Shown: positions 26,911 to 36,064 of the stretch, in pieces | How positions within the stretch are numbered: position 1 is the first letter of the stretch | Layout of the letters: the number at the start of each line of letters is the position of its first letter | NCBI RefSeq assembly: GCF_019924635.1 | Contig: NZ_CP065037.1 | Span: 1,054,001-1,118,000 of the forward strand | DNA from: Leifsonia sp. ZF2019 | GTDB lineage: Bacteria; Actinomycetota; Actinomycetes; Actinomycetales; Microbacteriaceae | DNA: 64,000 nt | Direction of reading: 5' to 3' | Position numbers and translations under genes: made by a program | The notes under the pieces: model-generated | Told to the model about the DNA's origin: nothing | The model's database searches: none | What the model saw: the letters and a program-made list of their open reading frames with translations, nothing else

Positions 26911-27690
26911 ATGCCTTTGACCACCCTCGAGACGGTCACCGTCGCGCCCTCCGGCCTCCCGGCGCTGCTGAGACGTCTCTACCGCACGCTGGCGACCGTC
27001 CGCCGCATCGATGCCGGCGCCCGCGAGCTGGAGCGTCGCGGACTCCTGACGGGCCACCGTCCGGTCGCGGGACGCGACGCCGTCCAGGTCGGTGCCGCCG
27101 CCGCTCTCGACGTCACGCGCGACCTGGCCTTTCCGGCGGCCCGCGATCTCGGTGTCGCCGTCACGACCGGCGCCGACGCCGCCTTCGCACTGCGGTCGGG
27201 CGGCACGCGGGCGGCGGACGGGTCCGCGGTCACGCACGCCGTCGCGTGGGCGCTCGGCGCGAAGCTCGACCGGACCGGCGGGGTCGCGCTGGCCGTCCTC
27301 GGCCCCGGGAGCACGCCGCGTGAGATCGACGAGGCCATGACCACGGCCGCCGTGTCCCGGCTCCCCGTCGTGTTCGTCGGAGCCGCCGGTGGCACGCGGG
27401 TGCAGGGGATGCCGGTCACCCTCGTCGACGGAGCCGACGTTCTCGCGATCCATGACGCGACCGCCCGCGCGCTCGACCGCGCCCGCCGCGGCGGCGGCCC
27501 GAGCGTCGTCGAGCCCGTGCTGCCCGAGCCGGGCGCCTGGCCGGGACGCGACGCGCTGCTGGTCTGCGAGCAGAGGCTCCGCGAGACCGGCACCGTCGGC
27601 GACGGCTTCTTCGCCGACGTCACCGACGCGGCCGACGTGATCGCGGGCTCTGTGCTCTCGCGGATCCGCTCCACGCGCACGGCAGGGTGA
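26911..27690 (+). CDS. E1-alpha-like protein of 2-oxoacid dehydrogenases, cofactor motif lost
   Basis: A 259-residue protein that follows the E1-alpha subunit of pyruvate/branched-chain dehydrogenases: LYRTLATVRRIDAGARELERRGLL, then RDAVQVGAAAAL, then AVSRLPVVFVGAAGG, ending GGGPSVVEPVLPEP. It is about 100 residues shorter than usual. The thiamine-diphosphate motif GDG...NN is replaced by LGPGS...AAGG, so it should not bind the cofactor. No E1-beta or E2 gene is adjacent. It is probably a pseudoenzyme or a decayed paralogue under selection for another role. Confidence 0.7.
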   Translation: MPLTTLETVTVAPSGLPALLRRLYRTLATVRRIDAGARELERRGLLTGHRPVAGRDAVQVGAAAALDVTRDLAFPAARDLGVAVTTGADAAFALRSGGTRAADGSAVTHAVAWALGAKLDRTGGVALAVLGPGSTPREIDEAMTTAAVSRLPVVFVGAAGGTRVQGMPVTLVDGADVLAIHDATARALDRARRGGGPSVVEPVLPEPGAWPGRDALLVCEQRLRETGTVGDGFFADVTDAADVIAGSVLSRIRSTRTAG

Positions 27691-27721
27691 CCCCGGCCCG
27701 TCCGAGGGACAGGATGGAGGC

Positions 27722-28474
27722 ATGACCAGCCCCGTCCGCCTTCACGTCACCCGCCATCCCGGCGACGACCCCGTCCTGCTCGTGCACGGGTTCGCCACGA
27801 CCGGCGCACTGACCTGGCAGTCGACAGGCTGGGTGGATGCGCTCGCCGCCGGAGGCCGGGGCGCCCTCGTGCCCGATCTCCGGGGGCACGGTGCCAGCGA
27901 CGCGCCCCACGATCCGGCGGCGTATTCCCCGGCCCTGCTCGCGGCCGACCTCCTGGCCGCACTCGACCAGGAGGGTCTCGGCACGGTCGACGTCATCGGC
28001 TACTCGATGGGGAGCTGGGCGTCCCTCGCGCTCGCAGGACTCGTGCCCGAGATCGCGCCGGGGCGTGTGCGCCGCCTCGTGGTCGGCGGCATCGGCACCG
28101 TCGAGCAGTTCGCGCACTGGGGCGTCGCCGCGGTGCAGGCGGCCATCCGGGACGGCGTCGACGTGCCCGATCCGGGATTCGCCCTCGGCCCGTTGCTGGC
28201 GTCCCTCCGCCGTGCTCCGGGCATCGACACGGAGGCGCTGGCGGCGTGCGTCGAGGGCATGGCGCAGCATCCGCTCGCGCTCGGCCCGGTGGGGATCCCG
28301 ACGCTGCTCGTCGCGGGAGATGTCGATCCGGTCGCCGAGGACGCCGGAGACGCCGCACGTCTCCTCGGGGCGGAGCTCGTCCGCATCCCGCGCCGCGACC
28401 ACATCACCACGCTCAGCGCCCGCGCCTTCAAGCAGGCTGCGCTCCCATTCCTGGGGATTCCCGCCAGCCTGTAG
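27722..28474 (+). CDS. Alpha/beta hydrolase
   Basis: A 250-residue cytoplasmic alpha/beta hydrolase with the oxyanion motif LLVHGFATTG, LRGHGAS, nucleophile elbow GYSMGSWAS, acid in VAGDVDPVAED and histidine in RRDHITTLS. It has no signal peptide. Substrate is unknown; similar small hydrolases act on esters or lactones. ATG with GGAGG four bases before it. It is 31 bases after the E1-alpha-like gene, so the two may be co-transcribed. Confidence 0.85.
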   Translation: MTSPVRLHVTRHPGDDPVLLVHGFATTGALTWQSTGWVDALAAGGRGALVPDLRGHGASDAPHDPAAYSPALLAADLLAALDQEGLGTVDVIGYSMGSWASLALAGLVPEIAPGRVRRLVVGGIGTVEQFAHWGVAAVQAAIRDGVDVPDPGFALGPLLASLRRAPGIDTEALAACVEGMAQHPLALGPVGIPTLLVAGDVDPVAEDAGDAARLLGAELVRIPRRDHITTLSARAFKQAALPFLGIPASL

Positions 28475-28500
28475 GCAGTCGCACCTCGGGGTCGTACGAT
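28472..28500 (+). promoter_or_regulatory. Candidate promoter of the lrp-aldehyde dehydrogenase operon
   Basis: TAGGCA (28472-28477), 17-bp spacer, TACGAT (28495-28500), about 22 bases before the ATG at 28523, leaving room for the GAAGGAGG ribosome-binding site. It overlaps the stop codon of the preceding hydrolase gene. Confidence 0.4.
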
Positions 28501-28522
28501 GTGCGAGGACCGAAGGAGGCCG

Positions 28523-28996
28523 ATGATCGACAAGCTGGACGCCGACCTGATCGCACTCCTCACGGCGGAGCCACGGCTGGGCGTCTTCGAAGCCTCCCGC
28601 CGCCTGGGGGTCGCCCGAGGGACGGTGCAGGCCCGTCTCGACCGCCTGCAGCACTCGGGGGTCGTGAAGGATTTCGCGCCGACGATCGACAGCGAGAGGC
28701 TCGGCTATCCGGTCACGGCGTTCGTGACGGCCGAGGTGGCGCAGGGCGATTGGCGAGTGACCGTCGTCGACCACCTGCGCGGCATCCCCGAGGTGCTCGA
28801 GGTCCACACGATCACCGGCTCGGGCGACCTGCTGATCCGCGCGGTCGCCCGTTCGAACGCCGACCTGCAGCGGGTGATCGACCGCATCGTCGGAGGGCCG
28901 GGGATCACGCGGACCTCGACCGTCATCGCGCTGGCCACCACCATCGACCACCGATCGGTGCCCCTGGTGCAGTCGGCGGCATCGGACCGGAACTGA
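28523..28996 (+). CDS. Lrp/AsnC family transcriptional regulator
   Basis: A 157-residue regulator of normal Lrp length. The HTH is IDKLDADLIALLTAEPRLGVFEASRRLGVARGTVQARLDRL, and the RAM domain includes VLEVHTITGSGDLLIRAVAR. ATG at 28523 has a strong GAAGGAGG. It lies 14 bases upstream of the aldehyde dehydrogenase gene and is likely the local regulator of the catabolic operon, sensing an amino acid or a breakdown product. Confidence 0.92.
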   Translation: MIDKLDADLIALLTAEPRLGVFEASRRLGVARGTVQARLDRLQHSGVVKDFAPTIDSERLGYPVTAFVTAEVAQGDWRVTVVDHLRGIPEVLEVHTITGSGDLLIRAVARSNADLQRVIDRIVGGPGITRTSTVIALATTIDHRSVPLVQSAASDRN

Positions 28997-29010
28997 GAGG
29001 AAGAGACCAC

Positions 29011-30474
29011 ATGGATGAGAACGCCCTGCTCGAGCGCGTCCCCGACGGACTGTTCATCGGAGGGGAGTGGTCACCCGGCTCGGCCGGGACCTTCGCGGTC
29101 TACGATCCCGCCACCGGCGCCCTGATCAAGACGATCGCGGACGCCTCCCCGGAGGACGGAGCCCGCGCCCTCGACGCGGCGGTGGCGGCGGCGGACGACT
29201 GGGCGGCGACTCCTCCGCGCACGCGCGGCGAGATCCTGCGCCGCGCGTTCGACCTGCTGCAGGAGCGCCGCGAGGAGTTCGCGCTGCTGATGACGCTCGA
29301 GATGGGCAAGCCGCTGGCCGAGGCCAACGGCGAGGTCACCTACGGCGGCGAGTTCCTCCGCTGGTTCTCCGAGGAGGCCGTGCGCATCTCCGGCCGTTAC
29401 GGCACCAACCCCGAGGGCACCGGACGGATGATCGTCTCGCAGCACCCTGTGGGCCCGAGCTTCCTGATCACGCCCTGGAACTTCCCGCTGGCGATGGCGA
29501 CGCGCAAGATCGCGCCGGCACTCGCCGCAGGCTGCACCGTCGTCGTGAAGCCGGCCGAGCTGACCCCGCTCACTACGCTGTACTTCGCCCGGCTGCTGGA
29601 GGACGCCGGACTGCCCGCGGGTGTTCTCAACGTGATCACGACTTCCACCTCCGGCCGGGTGTCGGCCCCGATCATCGCCGATCCCCGCCTCCGCAAGCTG
29701 TCGTTCACGGGCTCGACCGAGGTCGGCAGGAAGCTCCTCCAGCAGGCGTCGGAGAACGTGCTGCGCACCTCGATGGAGCTCGGCGGCAACGCGCCGTTCG
29801 TCGTGTTCGAGGACGCCGACCTCGACAAGGCGGTCGAGGGCGCGATGCTCGCCAAGTTCCGCAACATCGGCGAGGCCTGCACGGCCGCCAACCGGTTCAT
29901 CGTCCACGAGGACGTCGCCGACGAGTTCGCCCGCCGGGTCACCGAACGCGTCGAGGGGATGCGCGTCGGCCGCGGCACCGAGGACGGCGTGACCATCGGT
30001 CCGCTCATCAACTCCGACGCCGTCGACAAGGCCGCCGAGCTCGTCGCCGACGCCGTCGCGCGGGGCGCCTCCGTGCTCACCGGCGGCTCGCGGGTCGAGG
30101 GCGAGGGCACCTTCTACGAGCCGACCGTGGTCACCGACGTGCAAGCCGGGAGTGACATCCTGCGCCAGGAGATCTTCGGCCCGGTGCTCTCGATCGTGCG
30201 CTTCTCCACCGAGGACGAAGCGGTGGCCACGGCGAACGACACCGAATACGGCCTCGTCTCGTACGTCTTCACGAGGGATCTCGCGCGAGGCCAGCGGATG
30301 ATCGAGCGGCTGCAGACCGGGATGATGGGTCTCAACGTCGGAGTGGTGTCGAACGCCGCCGCGCCGTTCGGCGGTGTCAAGCAGTCGGGGCTCGGACGTG
30401 AGGGCGGGCTCGAAGGCATCCACGAGTATCTGAGCACCAAGTACACGCTCACCCCGGACCCGTTCGGAGCCTGA
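29011..30474 (+). CDS. NAD(P)-dependent aldehyde dehydrogenase (succinate-semialdehyde dehydrogenase-like)
   Basis: A 487-residue aldehyde dehydrogenase closest by pattern to GabD-type enzymes. Landmarks are the cofactor region ITPWNFPLAMATRKIAPALAAGCTVVVKPAELTP, the catalytic base in MELGGNAPF and the nucleophilic Cys in GEACTAANRF; VSNAAAPFGGVKQSGLGREGG near the C-terminus is typical of GabD. It oxidises an aldehyde to the acid. The gene is followed one base later by a thiolase gene. The specific substrate is not certain, because the neighbours point to acyl-CoA rather than GABA breakdown. Confidence 0.88.
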   Translation: MDENALLERVPDGLFIGGEWSPGSAGTFAVYDPATGALIKTIADASPEDGARALDAAVAAADDWAATPPRTRGEILRRAFDLLQERREEFALLMTLEMGKPLAEANGEVTYGGEFLRWFSEEAVRISGRYGTNPEGTGRMIVSQHPVGPSFLITPWNFPLAMATRKIAPALAAGCTVVVKPAELTPLTTLYFARLLEDAGLPAGVLNVITTSTSGRVSAPIIADPRLRKLSFTGSTEVGRKLLQQASENVLRTSMELGGNAPFVVFEDADLDKAVEGAMLAKFRNIGEACTAANRFIVHEDVADEFARRVTERVEGMRVGRGTEDGVTIGPLINSDAVDKAAELVADAVARGASVLTGGSRVEGEGTFYEPTVVTDVQAGSDILRQEIFGPVLSIVRFSTEDEAVATANDTEYGLVSYVFTRDLARGQRMIERLQTGMMGLNVGVVSNAAAPFGGVKQSGLGREGGLEGIHEYLSTKYTLTPDPFGA

Positions 30475-30475
30475 C

Positions 30476-31666
30476 ATGCCGCGCACCGAAGCCGTCATCG
30501 TCGACGTCGTCCGCACCCCGTCCGGCCGCGGAAAGCCGGACGGCGAGCTGTCCGACATCCATCCCGCCGACCTGCTCGCCGGCGCACTGATCGAGATCGT
30601 CAACCGCACGGGCATCGATCCCGCGGTCGTCGACGACGTCATCGGCGGCTGCGTGACCCAGTCGGGCGAGCAGGCCGCCAACGTCACGCGGACCGCCGTG
30701 CTCAGCGCCGGCTTCCCGGAGAGCGTCCCTGCGGTGACCGTCGACCGGCAGTGCGGCTCGAGTCAGCAGGCCGCCGCCTTCGCCGCGCAGGGCGTGATCG
30801 CGGGCGCGTACGACGTCGTCATCGCGTGCGGCGTCGAGTCGATGAGCCGGGCACCGCTCGGCTCGAACGTCGGCAGCGCCTCCCGCGGCGGCGCCCTCAT
30901 GCACGCGCGCTACCCGGAGGGGCTGGTCGGCCAGGGCGTCTCGGCCGAGCTGATCGCCGAACGCTGGGACATCTCCCGCGCCGAGTTGGACGCCTTCGCG
31001 GCGACCTCCCACCAGCGAGCGGCGGAGGCGGCGGCGCACGGTGCGTTCGACGGCGAGCTCGTCCCCGTCCCGACCCCCGACAGCGGCAGCGTCGTCGCCG
31101 ACGAGACGATCCGGCCCGGGACGACCGCGGAGAGGCTCGCGACCCTCCCGCCCGCGTTCCGCACGGAGGAGCTCGCCGCGCGCTTCCCGCAGCTCGACTG
31201 GCGCATCACCGCGGGAAACTCGTCGCCGCTGACCGACGGAGCGTCTGCGGCCCTCATCATGAGTCAGGAGGCTGCTGCGCGACTCGGTCTGCGCCCGCGG
31301 GCGCGCTTCCACTCGTTCGCGGTGGCGGGCAGCGACCCGCTGTTCATGCTCACCGGCATCCTCCCGGCCACTCGCACGCTGCTGAGCCGCAGCGGGGTGC
31401 GCCTCGACGAGATCGACGCGTACGAGGTCAACGAAGCCTTCGCCTCCGTTCCCTTGCTCTGGCAGCGCGAGTTCGACGCCGATCCGGCGCGTCTGAACCC
31501 GCGGGGCGGCGCGATCGCGCTCGGCCACCCGCTCGGCGCCTCCGGCACGCGGCTGCTCGCCACCCTCCTGAACGAGCTGGAGGCGAGCGGCGGCAGGTTT
31601 GGGCTGCAGACCATGTGCGAGGGCGGCGGGACCGCCAACGCCACCCTGATCGAAGTGCTGCGCTGA
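30476..31666 (+). CDS. Acetyl-CoA acyltransferase (thiolase)
   Basis: A 396-residue thiolase that cleaves 3-ketoacyl-CoA with CoA or runs in reverse. The acyl-accepting Cys is in [11 protein letters not shown] (near residue 93), the His in [16 protein letters not shown] (near 351) and the second Cys in MCEGGGTAN (near 381). NEAFA motif is present as [12 protein letters not shown] begins one base after the dehydrogenase stop. With the following SDR it forms the last two steps of a beta-oxidation-like cycle. Confidence 0.94.
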   Translation: MPRTEAVIVDVVRTPSGRGKPDGELSDIHPADLLAGALIEIVNRTGIDPAVVDDVIGGCVTQSGEQAANVTRTAVLSAGFPESVPAVTVDRQCGSSQQAAAFAAQGVIAGAYDVVIACGVESMSRAPLGSNVGSASRGGALMHARYPEGLVGQGVSAELIAERWDISRAELDAFAATSHQRAAEAAAHGAFDGELVPVPTPDSGSVVADETIRPGTTAERLATLPPAFRTEELAARFPQLDWRITAGNSSPLTDGASAALIMSQEAAARLGLRPRARFHSFAVAGSDPLFMLTGILPATRTLLSRSGVRLDEIDAYEVNEAFASVPLLWQREFDADPARLNPRGGAIALGHPLGASGTRLLATLLNELEASGGRFGLQTMCEGGGTANATLIEVLR

Positions 31667-31686
31667 GGCGCACCGGAAGGAGACCC

Positions 31687-32460
31687 ATGCTGATCGACGG
31701 ATGCTCGGCCCTCGTCACCGGAGGAGCCAGCGGTCTCGGCAACGCCACGGCTCGCGCCCTCACCGACGCCGGAGCCCACGTCGTGCTCCTCGACCTGCCG
31801 AGCTCGCAGGGCGAGAAGGCGGCCACGGCGCTCGGCCCCACCGCCCGGTTCGTGCCCGGCGACGTCACCGATGGCGATCAGGTGCAGGCCGCCGTCGACA
31901 CCGCCGCCGCCCTCGCGCCGCTCCGCGTCGTGGTGAACTGCGCGGGCATCGCGACGGCGGCACGGATGCTCGGCCGTGACGGCGTGCTCCCGCTGGAGGA
32001 CTTCGAGCGCGTCGTCCGTGTCAACCTCGTGGGCACGTTCAACGTCATCCGGCTCGCCGCGGCCGCCATGGTCGCCACCGATCCCGTCGAGGGCGGGTAC
32101 GGTCCGGAGCGCGGCGTGATCGTCAACACCGCGTCGGTCGCGGCCTTCGACGGGCAGATCGGTCAGCCGGCGTACGCGGCGTCGAAGGGCGGTGTCGCCG
32201 CGATGACTCTGCCACTGGCACGGGAGCTCGCCCGCAGCCTGGTCCGGGTCGTCACCATCGCGCCCGGCATCTTCGAGACGCCGATGATGGCCGGACTGCC
32301 GCAGGCGGCGCAGGACTCCCTCGCCGCGCAGGTCCCGCATCCGTCCCGGCTCGGCAAACCGGCCGAGTACGCAGCGCTGGTGCGGCACATCGTCGAGAAC
32401 GCGATGCTCAACGGCGAGACGATCCGGCTCGACGGCGCGATCCGGATGCAGCCGAAGTAG
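31687..32460 (+). CDS. Short-chain dehydrogenase, 3-hydroxyacyl-CoA dehydrogenase type-2-like
   Basis: A 257-residue SDR with the NAD-binding motif [19 protein letters not shown], catalytic Ser in NTASVAAF and YAASK. Overall pattern ([44 protein letters not shown]) is that of the HSD17B10/type-2 3-hydroxyacyl-CoA dehydrogenase group, which in other organisms acts in isoleucine and short-chain acyl-CoA breakdown. ATG at 31687 has GAAGGAG upstream. Last gene of the operon. Confidence 0.9.
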   Translation: MLIDGCSALVTGGASGLGNATARALTDAGAHVVLLDLPSSQGEKAATALGPTARFVPGDVTDGDQVQAAVDTAAALAPLRVVVNCAGIATAARMLGRDGVLPLEDFERVVRVNLVGTFNVIRLAAAAMVATDPVEGGYGPERGVIVNTASVAAFDGQIGQPAYAASKGGVAAMTLPLARELARSLVRVVTIAPGIFETPMMAGLPQAAQDSLAAQVPHPSRLGKPAEYAALVRHIVENAMLNGETIRLDGAIRMQPK

Positions 32461-32498
32461 CCGTCGGCGTCAGGCCGCGGTCGCCCGCTGCTGAGCGC

Positions 32499-33953
32499 TC
32501 ATGCCCCCGAGTGCTGCTGCAGGAACCCGTAGACGTCCGAGTCGTCGACTCCGGGGAACGAGCCGGACGGCAGCGGCGACAGGATGTGCGCGTGCAGCCG
32601 GGCGCTGGGCCAGGCCTTGCCGGCCCAGCGCTCGGACAGGTCGGCCGCGGGGCGCTTGCAGCACGACGGATCGGGGCAGCGGGACTCCGCGCGGACCGTC
32701 GTCTCGCGGCCGCGGAACCACTTGGCCTGATCGAACGGCACGCCGACGCTGATGGAGTAGCCGCCGTCGGCGGTCGAGCCGACCTGGGTCGCGCACCAAT
32801 AGGTGCCGACCGGGGTGTCGGTGTACTGGTAGAGCTCGGTGGTGCGGTTGGTGTGCGTGAACGCCCCGCGGGCGCCCCACGTGCGGCAGACGATCTGGCC
32901 CTCGATGGAGCCGGTCACGTCGGTGGGGAGGGGGAGGCCGTCGTTCTCGTACCCCTTGTAGAGCGCGCCGTCGTCGCCGACGCGCAGGAAGTGCAAGGTC
33001 ATGTCGAGGTGCGCCGTCGCGAGGTTGGTGAGGCGCAGCGCTGCCGCCTCGTGCGTGACGCCGAACGCGTCGCGGAAGTCCTCGACCGCGATGTCCTTCT
33101 CCTTCTTGGCTTCCCGCAGAAACGCCACGGCGGCCTCCCGGGGCATCAGGCAGCACGCCGCGAAGTAGTTGATCTCGAGTCGCTGGCGCAGGAAGTCCGC
33201 GTAGCTCTCGGGCCGCTCGTGCCCCAGGAGCCGGTGCGCCATCGCCTGCAGCGCCATCGAGCGGAGGCCGTGGCCGCCCGGGATGGACGCGGGCGGCAGG
33301 TAGATGCGGCCGTTCTCCAGGTCGGTGATCGAACGCGTCGAGCGGGGGAGATCGCTCGCGTAGATGAGCTCGAACCCGAGCTGCTCGGCCATGACGCTCA
33401 CCTCGCGGTGCGTGAGCGCGCCGCGGGTGTGGCCGGACGCGCGCACGCGTTCCTCGGCGAGCTCTTCGATGGCGGGGATGTAGTTGTCCTGGGCGCGCAT
33501 CCGCTCCCGCAGCTCGGTGTTCGCTCGGCGCGCCTCCTCCGGCGTCGCGATCGCCTCGGACGCGCGCCGGGCGAGCTCGCGGTGCAGGCCGACCAGCGCC
33601 TCCAGCGTCTCCGTCGGCGTGCCCTTGGTCGGCTTGACCGCGGGGAGGCCGAGCGAGCCGTAGAGGTTGCCGCGCTGCGCCCGCGCCAGCTCGATCTCCA
33701 GGGCGGCGCGCTCGTCCGGCGGCTCGGAGGAGAGCAGGTCCGCCAGCTGGACCCCGAGAGTGTTCGCGAGGGTGGCGAGCAGGGTGACCCGCGGCTCCCG
33801 CTTGCCGTTCTCGATGAGCGAGAGCTGGCTCGGTGCGACGCCGACTGCGCCCCCCAGCTCGTCCAGGGTCAGCCCGCGGCTGGTGCGGAAATGGCGGATG
33901 CGGTGGCCGAGCGTGGCGATGTCGGCGCCCGCATCGGTGGTGAGCGGCTCCAT
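32499..33953 (-). CDS. RamB/ScfR-type regulator (XRE HTH, degenerate IrrE-like domain)
   Basis: A 484-residue regulator with an XRE helix-turn-helix at about residues 15-70 ([40 protein letters not shown]), a central ImmA/IrrE-like domain whose zinc motif is degenerate ([14 protein letters not shown], not HExxH), and a cysteine-bearing C-terminal domain ([10 protein letters not shown]). This is the architecture of RamB of Corynebacterium, a repressor/activator of acetate and gluconeogenic genes that senses carbon supply. It is divergent from pckG with a perfect inverted repeat in its own promoter. No ribosome-binding site; probably leaderless. Confidence 0.88.
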   Translation of the reverse strand: MEPLTTDAGADIATLGHRIRHFRTSRGLTLDELGGAVGVAPSQLSLIENGKREPRVTLLATLANTLGVQLADLLSSEPPDERAALEIELARAQRGNLYGSLGLPAVKPTKGTPTETLEALVGLHRELARRASEAIATPEEARRANTELRERMRAQDNYIPAIEELAEERVRASGHTRGALTHREVSVMAEQLGFELIYASDLPRSTRSITDLENGRIYLPPASIPGGHGLRSMALQAMAHRLLGHERPESYADFLRQRLEINYFAACCLMPREAAVAFLREAKKEKDIAVEDFRDAFGVTHEAAALRLTNLATAHLDMTLHFLRVGDDGALYKGYENDGLPLPTDVTGSIEGQIVCRTWGARGAFTHTNRTTELYQYTDTPVGTYWCATQVGSTADGGYSISVGVPFDQAKWFRGRETTVRAESRCPDPSCCKRPAADLSERWAGKAWPSARLHAHILSPLPSGSFPGVDDSDVYGFLQQHSGA

Positions 33954-33959
33954 GGCTTC

Positions 33960-33989
33960 ACGATAGCGAAAGAATGGCGATTCTTTCCA
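33960..33989 (-). promoter_or_regulatory. Candidate ramB-like gene promoter (leaderless)
   Basis: On the minus strand, TGGAAA (33984-33989), an 18-bp spacer and TATCGT (33960-33965), then six bases to the ATG at 33953. The spacer contains most of the inverted repeat at 33968-33987, so a protein bound there would block the polymerase. Confidence 0.4.
33968..33987. promoter_or_regulatory. Inverted repeat between ramB-like gene and pckG
   Basis: GAAAGAAT-GGCG-ATTCTTTC, perfect 8+4+8 palindrome in the 116-base divergent region. It is well placed to control both genes. RamB in Corynebacterium binds a different, T/A-rich consensus as far as I recall, so whether this is the site of the adjacent regulator needs testing. 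Confidence 0.55.
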
Positions 33990-34069
33990 TCATTTCGTCC
34001 GTGATGTGGTGCAGAAGGTCGCAGATGCTGGATTCAGACCACTTCTTTCCGACCGAGAGGACGACCGGA

Positions 34070-35959
34070 ATGACCATCGCCGAGCTCCCGCTGACCGACA
34101 CCGGCCGCGACGACGCGGATCGCCCCGACACCGATCCCCGAACGGCCGCCCCCGACGCGAACGTTCCCGACGGCCTCACCGCCCTGCGGGAGTGGGTCGC
34201 CGGCATCGCGGCGCTCACCGAGCCGGAGGACATCGTCTGGCTCGACGGCAGTCTGGCGGAGGCGGATCGCCTCACGAAGCAGCTCGTCGCCGAGGGCAAG
34301 CTCATCCGTCTGAACCCGGAGTGGCGGCCCAACAGCTTTCTCGCGCGCACCGACCCCGGCGATGTCGCCCGGGTGGAGGACCGCACCTTCATCTGCTCGG
34401 TGGACGAGGCCGACGCCGGGCCGACCAACAACTGGCGGGAGCCCGAGGGGATGCGCGCGGAGCTGCGCGACGTCTTCGCCGGCAGCATGCGCGGTCGCAC
34501 CATGTACGTCGTCCCCTTCTCGATGGGCCCGGTCGGCGGCCCGCTCTCGCAGGTGGGCATCCAGCTCACCGACTCCGCCTACGTCGCCGTGAGCATGGGC
34601 ATGATGACGCGGGTCACGACGACCGTGCTCGACCTCATCGCCGCCGGTCAGCCGTGGGTCCCCACCGTTCACAGCGTCGGCGCCCCGCTGATCGACGCGT
34701 CCGGGCGGCGTCACGACGACGTCGCCTGGCCGTGCAACGAGACGAAGTACATCGTCCAGTTCCCCGAGACGCGCGAGATCTGGTCCTACGGCTCCGGCTA
34801 CGGCGGCAACGCCATCCTGGCGAAGAAGTGCTTCGCCCTGCGCATCGCGTCCGTCATGGCGCGGGACGAGGGCTGGCTCGCCGAGCACATGCTCATCGTG
34901 AAGGTGACGTCGCCGGAGGGGCGCATGTTCCACTTCGCGGCGGCGTTCCCGTCCGCGTGCGGCAAGACCAACCTCGCCATGCTCAAGCCGAGCATCCCGG
35001 GCTGGACGGTCGAGACGGTGGGCGACGACATCGCGTGGCTGCGGCAGGGTCCCGACGGCCGCCTGCGCGCCATCAATCCCGAGGCAGGATTCTTCGGCGT
35101 CGCGCCCGGCACCGGCGAGCGGACGAACGCGACCGCGGTCGAGACGCTGTGGGGCAACACCATCTTCACCAATGTCGCCCTGCGTGACGACGGCGACGTG
35201 TGGTGGGAGGGGCTGACGGAGGAGCCGCCCGCGCACCTCATCGACTGGCGCGGCGAGGACTGGACGCCCGCATCCGGTCGGCCGGCGGCGCACCCGAACT
35301 CGCGCTTCACGGTGTCGGCGGCGCAGTGCCCGGCGATCTCGGACGACTGGGATGCCTTCGACGGCGTGCCGATCGACGCGATCCTGTTCGGCGGGCGCCG
35401 CGCGACCAACGTCCCGCTCGTGACGCAGGCCCGCGACTGGAAGCACGGCGTCTTCATGGGCGCGACGATCTCGTCCGAGCAGACGGCCGCCGCCGAAGGG
35501 ACCGTCGGCGAGCTGCGCCGCGACCCGTTCGCGATGCTGCCGTTCTGCGGCTACAACATGGCCGACTACTGGGGCCACTGGCTCGCGATGGGCGAGCGGC
35601 TCGGTGCGGACGCTCCCGCCGTGTTCCAGGTCAACTGGTTCCGCAAGGGCGACGACGGCCGGTTCCTGTGGCCCGGGTTCGGTGAGAACGCCCGCGTGAT
35701 CGAGTGGATCGCCCGGCGCGTGGAGGGTGCTGCCGGAGCGGTGGAATCGCCGATCGGCCGCCTGCCGCGTGTGGAGGAGCTCGACCTCGAGGGACTCGAC
35801 CTGCCGGAGGCCGACGTCGAGGCCCTCTTCGAGGTCGACCGCGAGCGCTGGCTCGCCGAGTGCGACCTCACCGACGAGTTCTTCGACCGCTTCGGTTCGC
35901 GCGTCCCGGCGGCGCTGCACGCCGAGCTCGCCTCCCTCCGGTACCACCTCCGCGCCTGA
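34070..35959 (+). CDS. pckG: Phosphoenolpyruvate carboxykinase (GTP)
   Basis: A 629-residue GTP-dependent enzyme that makes phosphoenolpyruvate from oxaloacetate, the first committed step of gluconeogenesis. The P-loop with reactive Cys is FPSACGKTN (Cys297); the PEPCK-specific region HSVGAPL and [14 protein letters not shown], and the GTP loop [13 protein letters not shown], are present. ATG at 34070 is chosen over the open frame from 33974, which would pass through the inverted repeat. The gene ends in a strong hairpin. Divergent pairing with a RamB-type regulator fits carbon-source control. Confidence 0.96.
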   Translation: MTIAELPLTDTGRDDADRPDTDPRTAAPDANVPDGLTALREWVAGIAALTEPEDIVWLDGSLAEADRLTKQLVAEGKLIRLNPEWRPNSFLARTDPGDVARVEDRTFICSVDEADAGPTNNWREPEGMRAELRDVFAGSMRGRTMYVVPFSMGPVGGPLSQVGIQLTDSAYVAVSMGMMTRVTTTVLDLIAAGQPWVPTVHSVGAPLIDASGRRHDDVAWPCNETKYIVQFPETREIWSYGSGYGGNAILAKKCFALRIASVMARDEGWLAEHMLIVKVTSPEGRMFHFAAAFPSACGKTNLAMLKPSIPGWTVETVGDDIAWLRQGPDGRLRAINPEAGFFGVAPGTGERTNATAVETLWGNTIFTNVALRDDGDVWWEGLTEEPPAHLIDWRGEDWTPASGRPAAHPNSRFTVSAAQCPAISDDWDAFDGVPIDAILFGGRRATNVPLVTQARDWKHGVFMGATISSEQTAAAEGTVGELRRDPFAMLPFCGYNMADYWGHWLAMGERLGADAPAVFQVNWFRKGDDGRFLWPGFGENARVIEWIARRVEGAAGAVESPIGRLPRVEELDLEGLDLPEADVEALFEVDRERWLAECDLTDEFFDRFGSRVPAALHAELASLRYHLRA

Positions 35960-35988
35960 CCTCCGGCCGCCGGGCTCGCCGATACGCG

Positions 35989-36025
35989 ACCGCCGAGCAC
36001 GCAGAATCTCTGCGCGCTCGGCGGT
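35989..36025. terminator. Bidirectional terminator between pckG and the ABC exporter
   Basis: Long hairpin ACCGCCGAGC-A-CGCAGA-ATC-TCTGCG-C-GCTCGGCGGT: 16 paired bases with one A/C mismatch and a 3-nt loop. It lies between two converging genes (stops at 35959 and 36065) and has TTTA only on the plus side. Confidence 0.75.
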
Positions 36026-36064
36026 TTAGGCCTGCTGTCCGCGTCCTCGGCGGTTCGGGAGCGG

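Noticed and set aside
32470..33156. Second minus-strand open frame inside the RamB-like gene
   Set aside because: Out-of-frame shadow of a well-supported gene, Arg/Pro-rich, no domain.
33974..34069. Longer N-terminus for PEP carboxykinase
   Set aside because: It would translate the regulatory palindrome and add 32 residues unlike the family.
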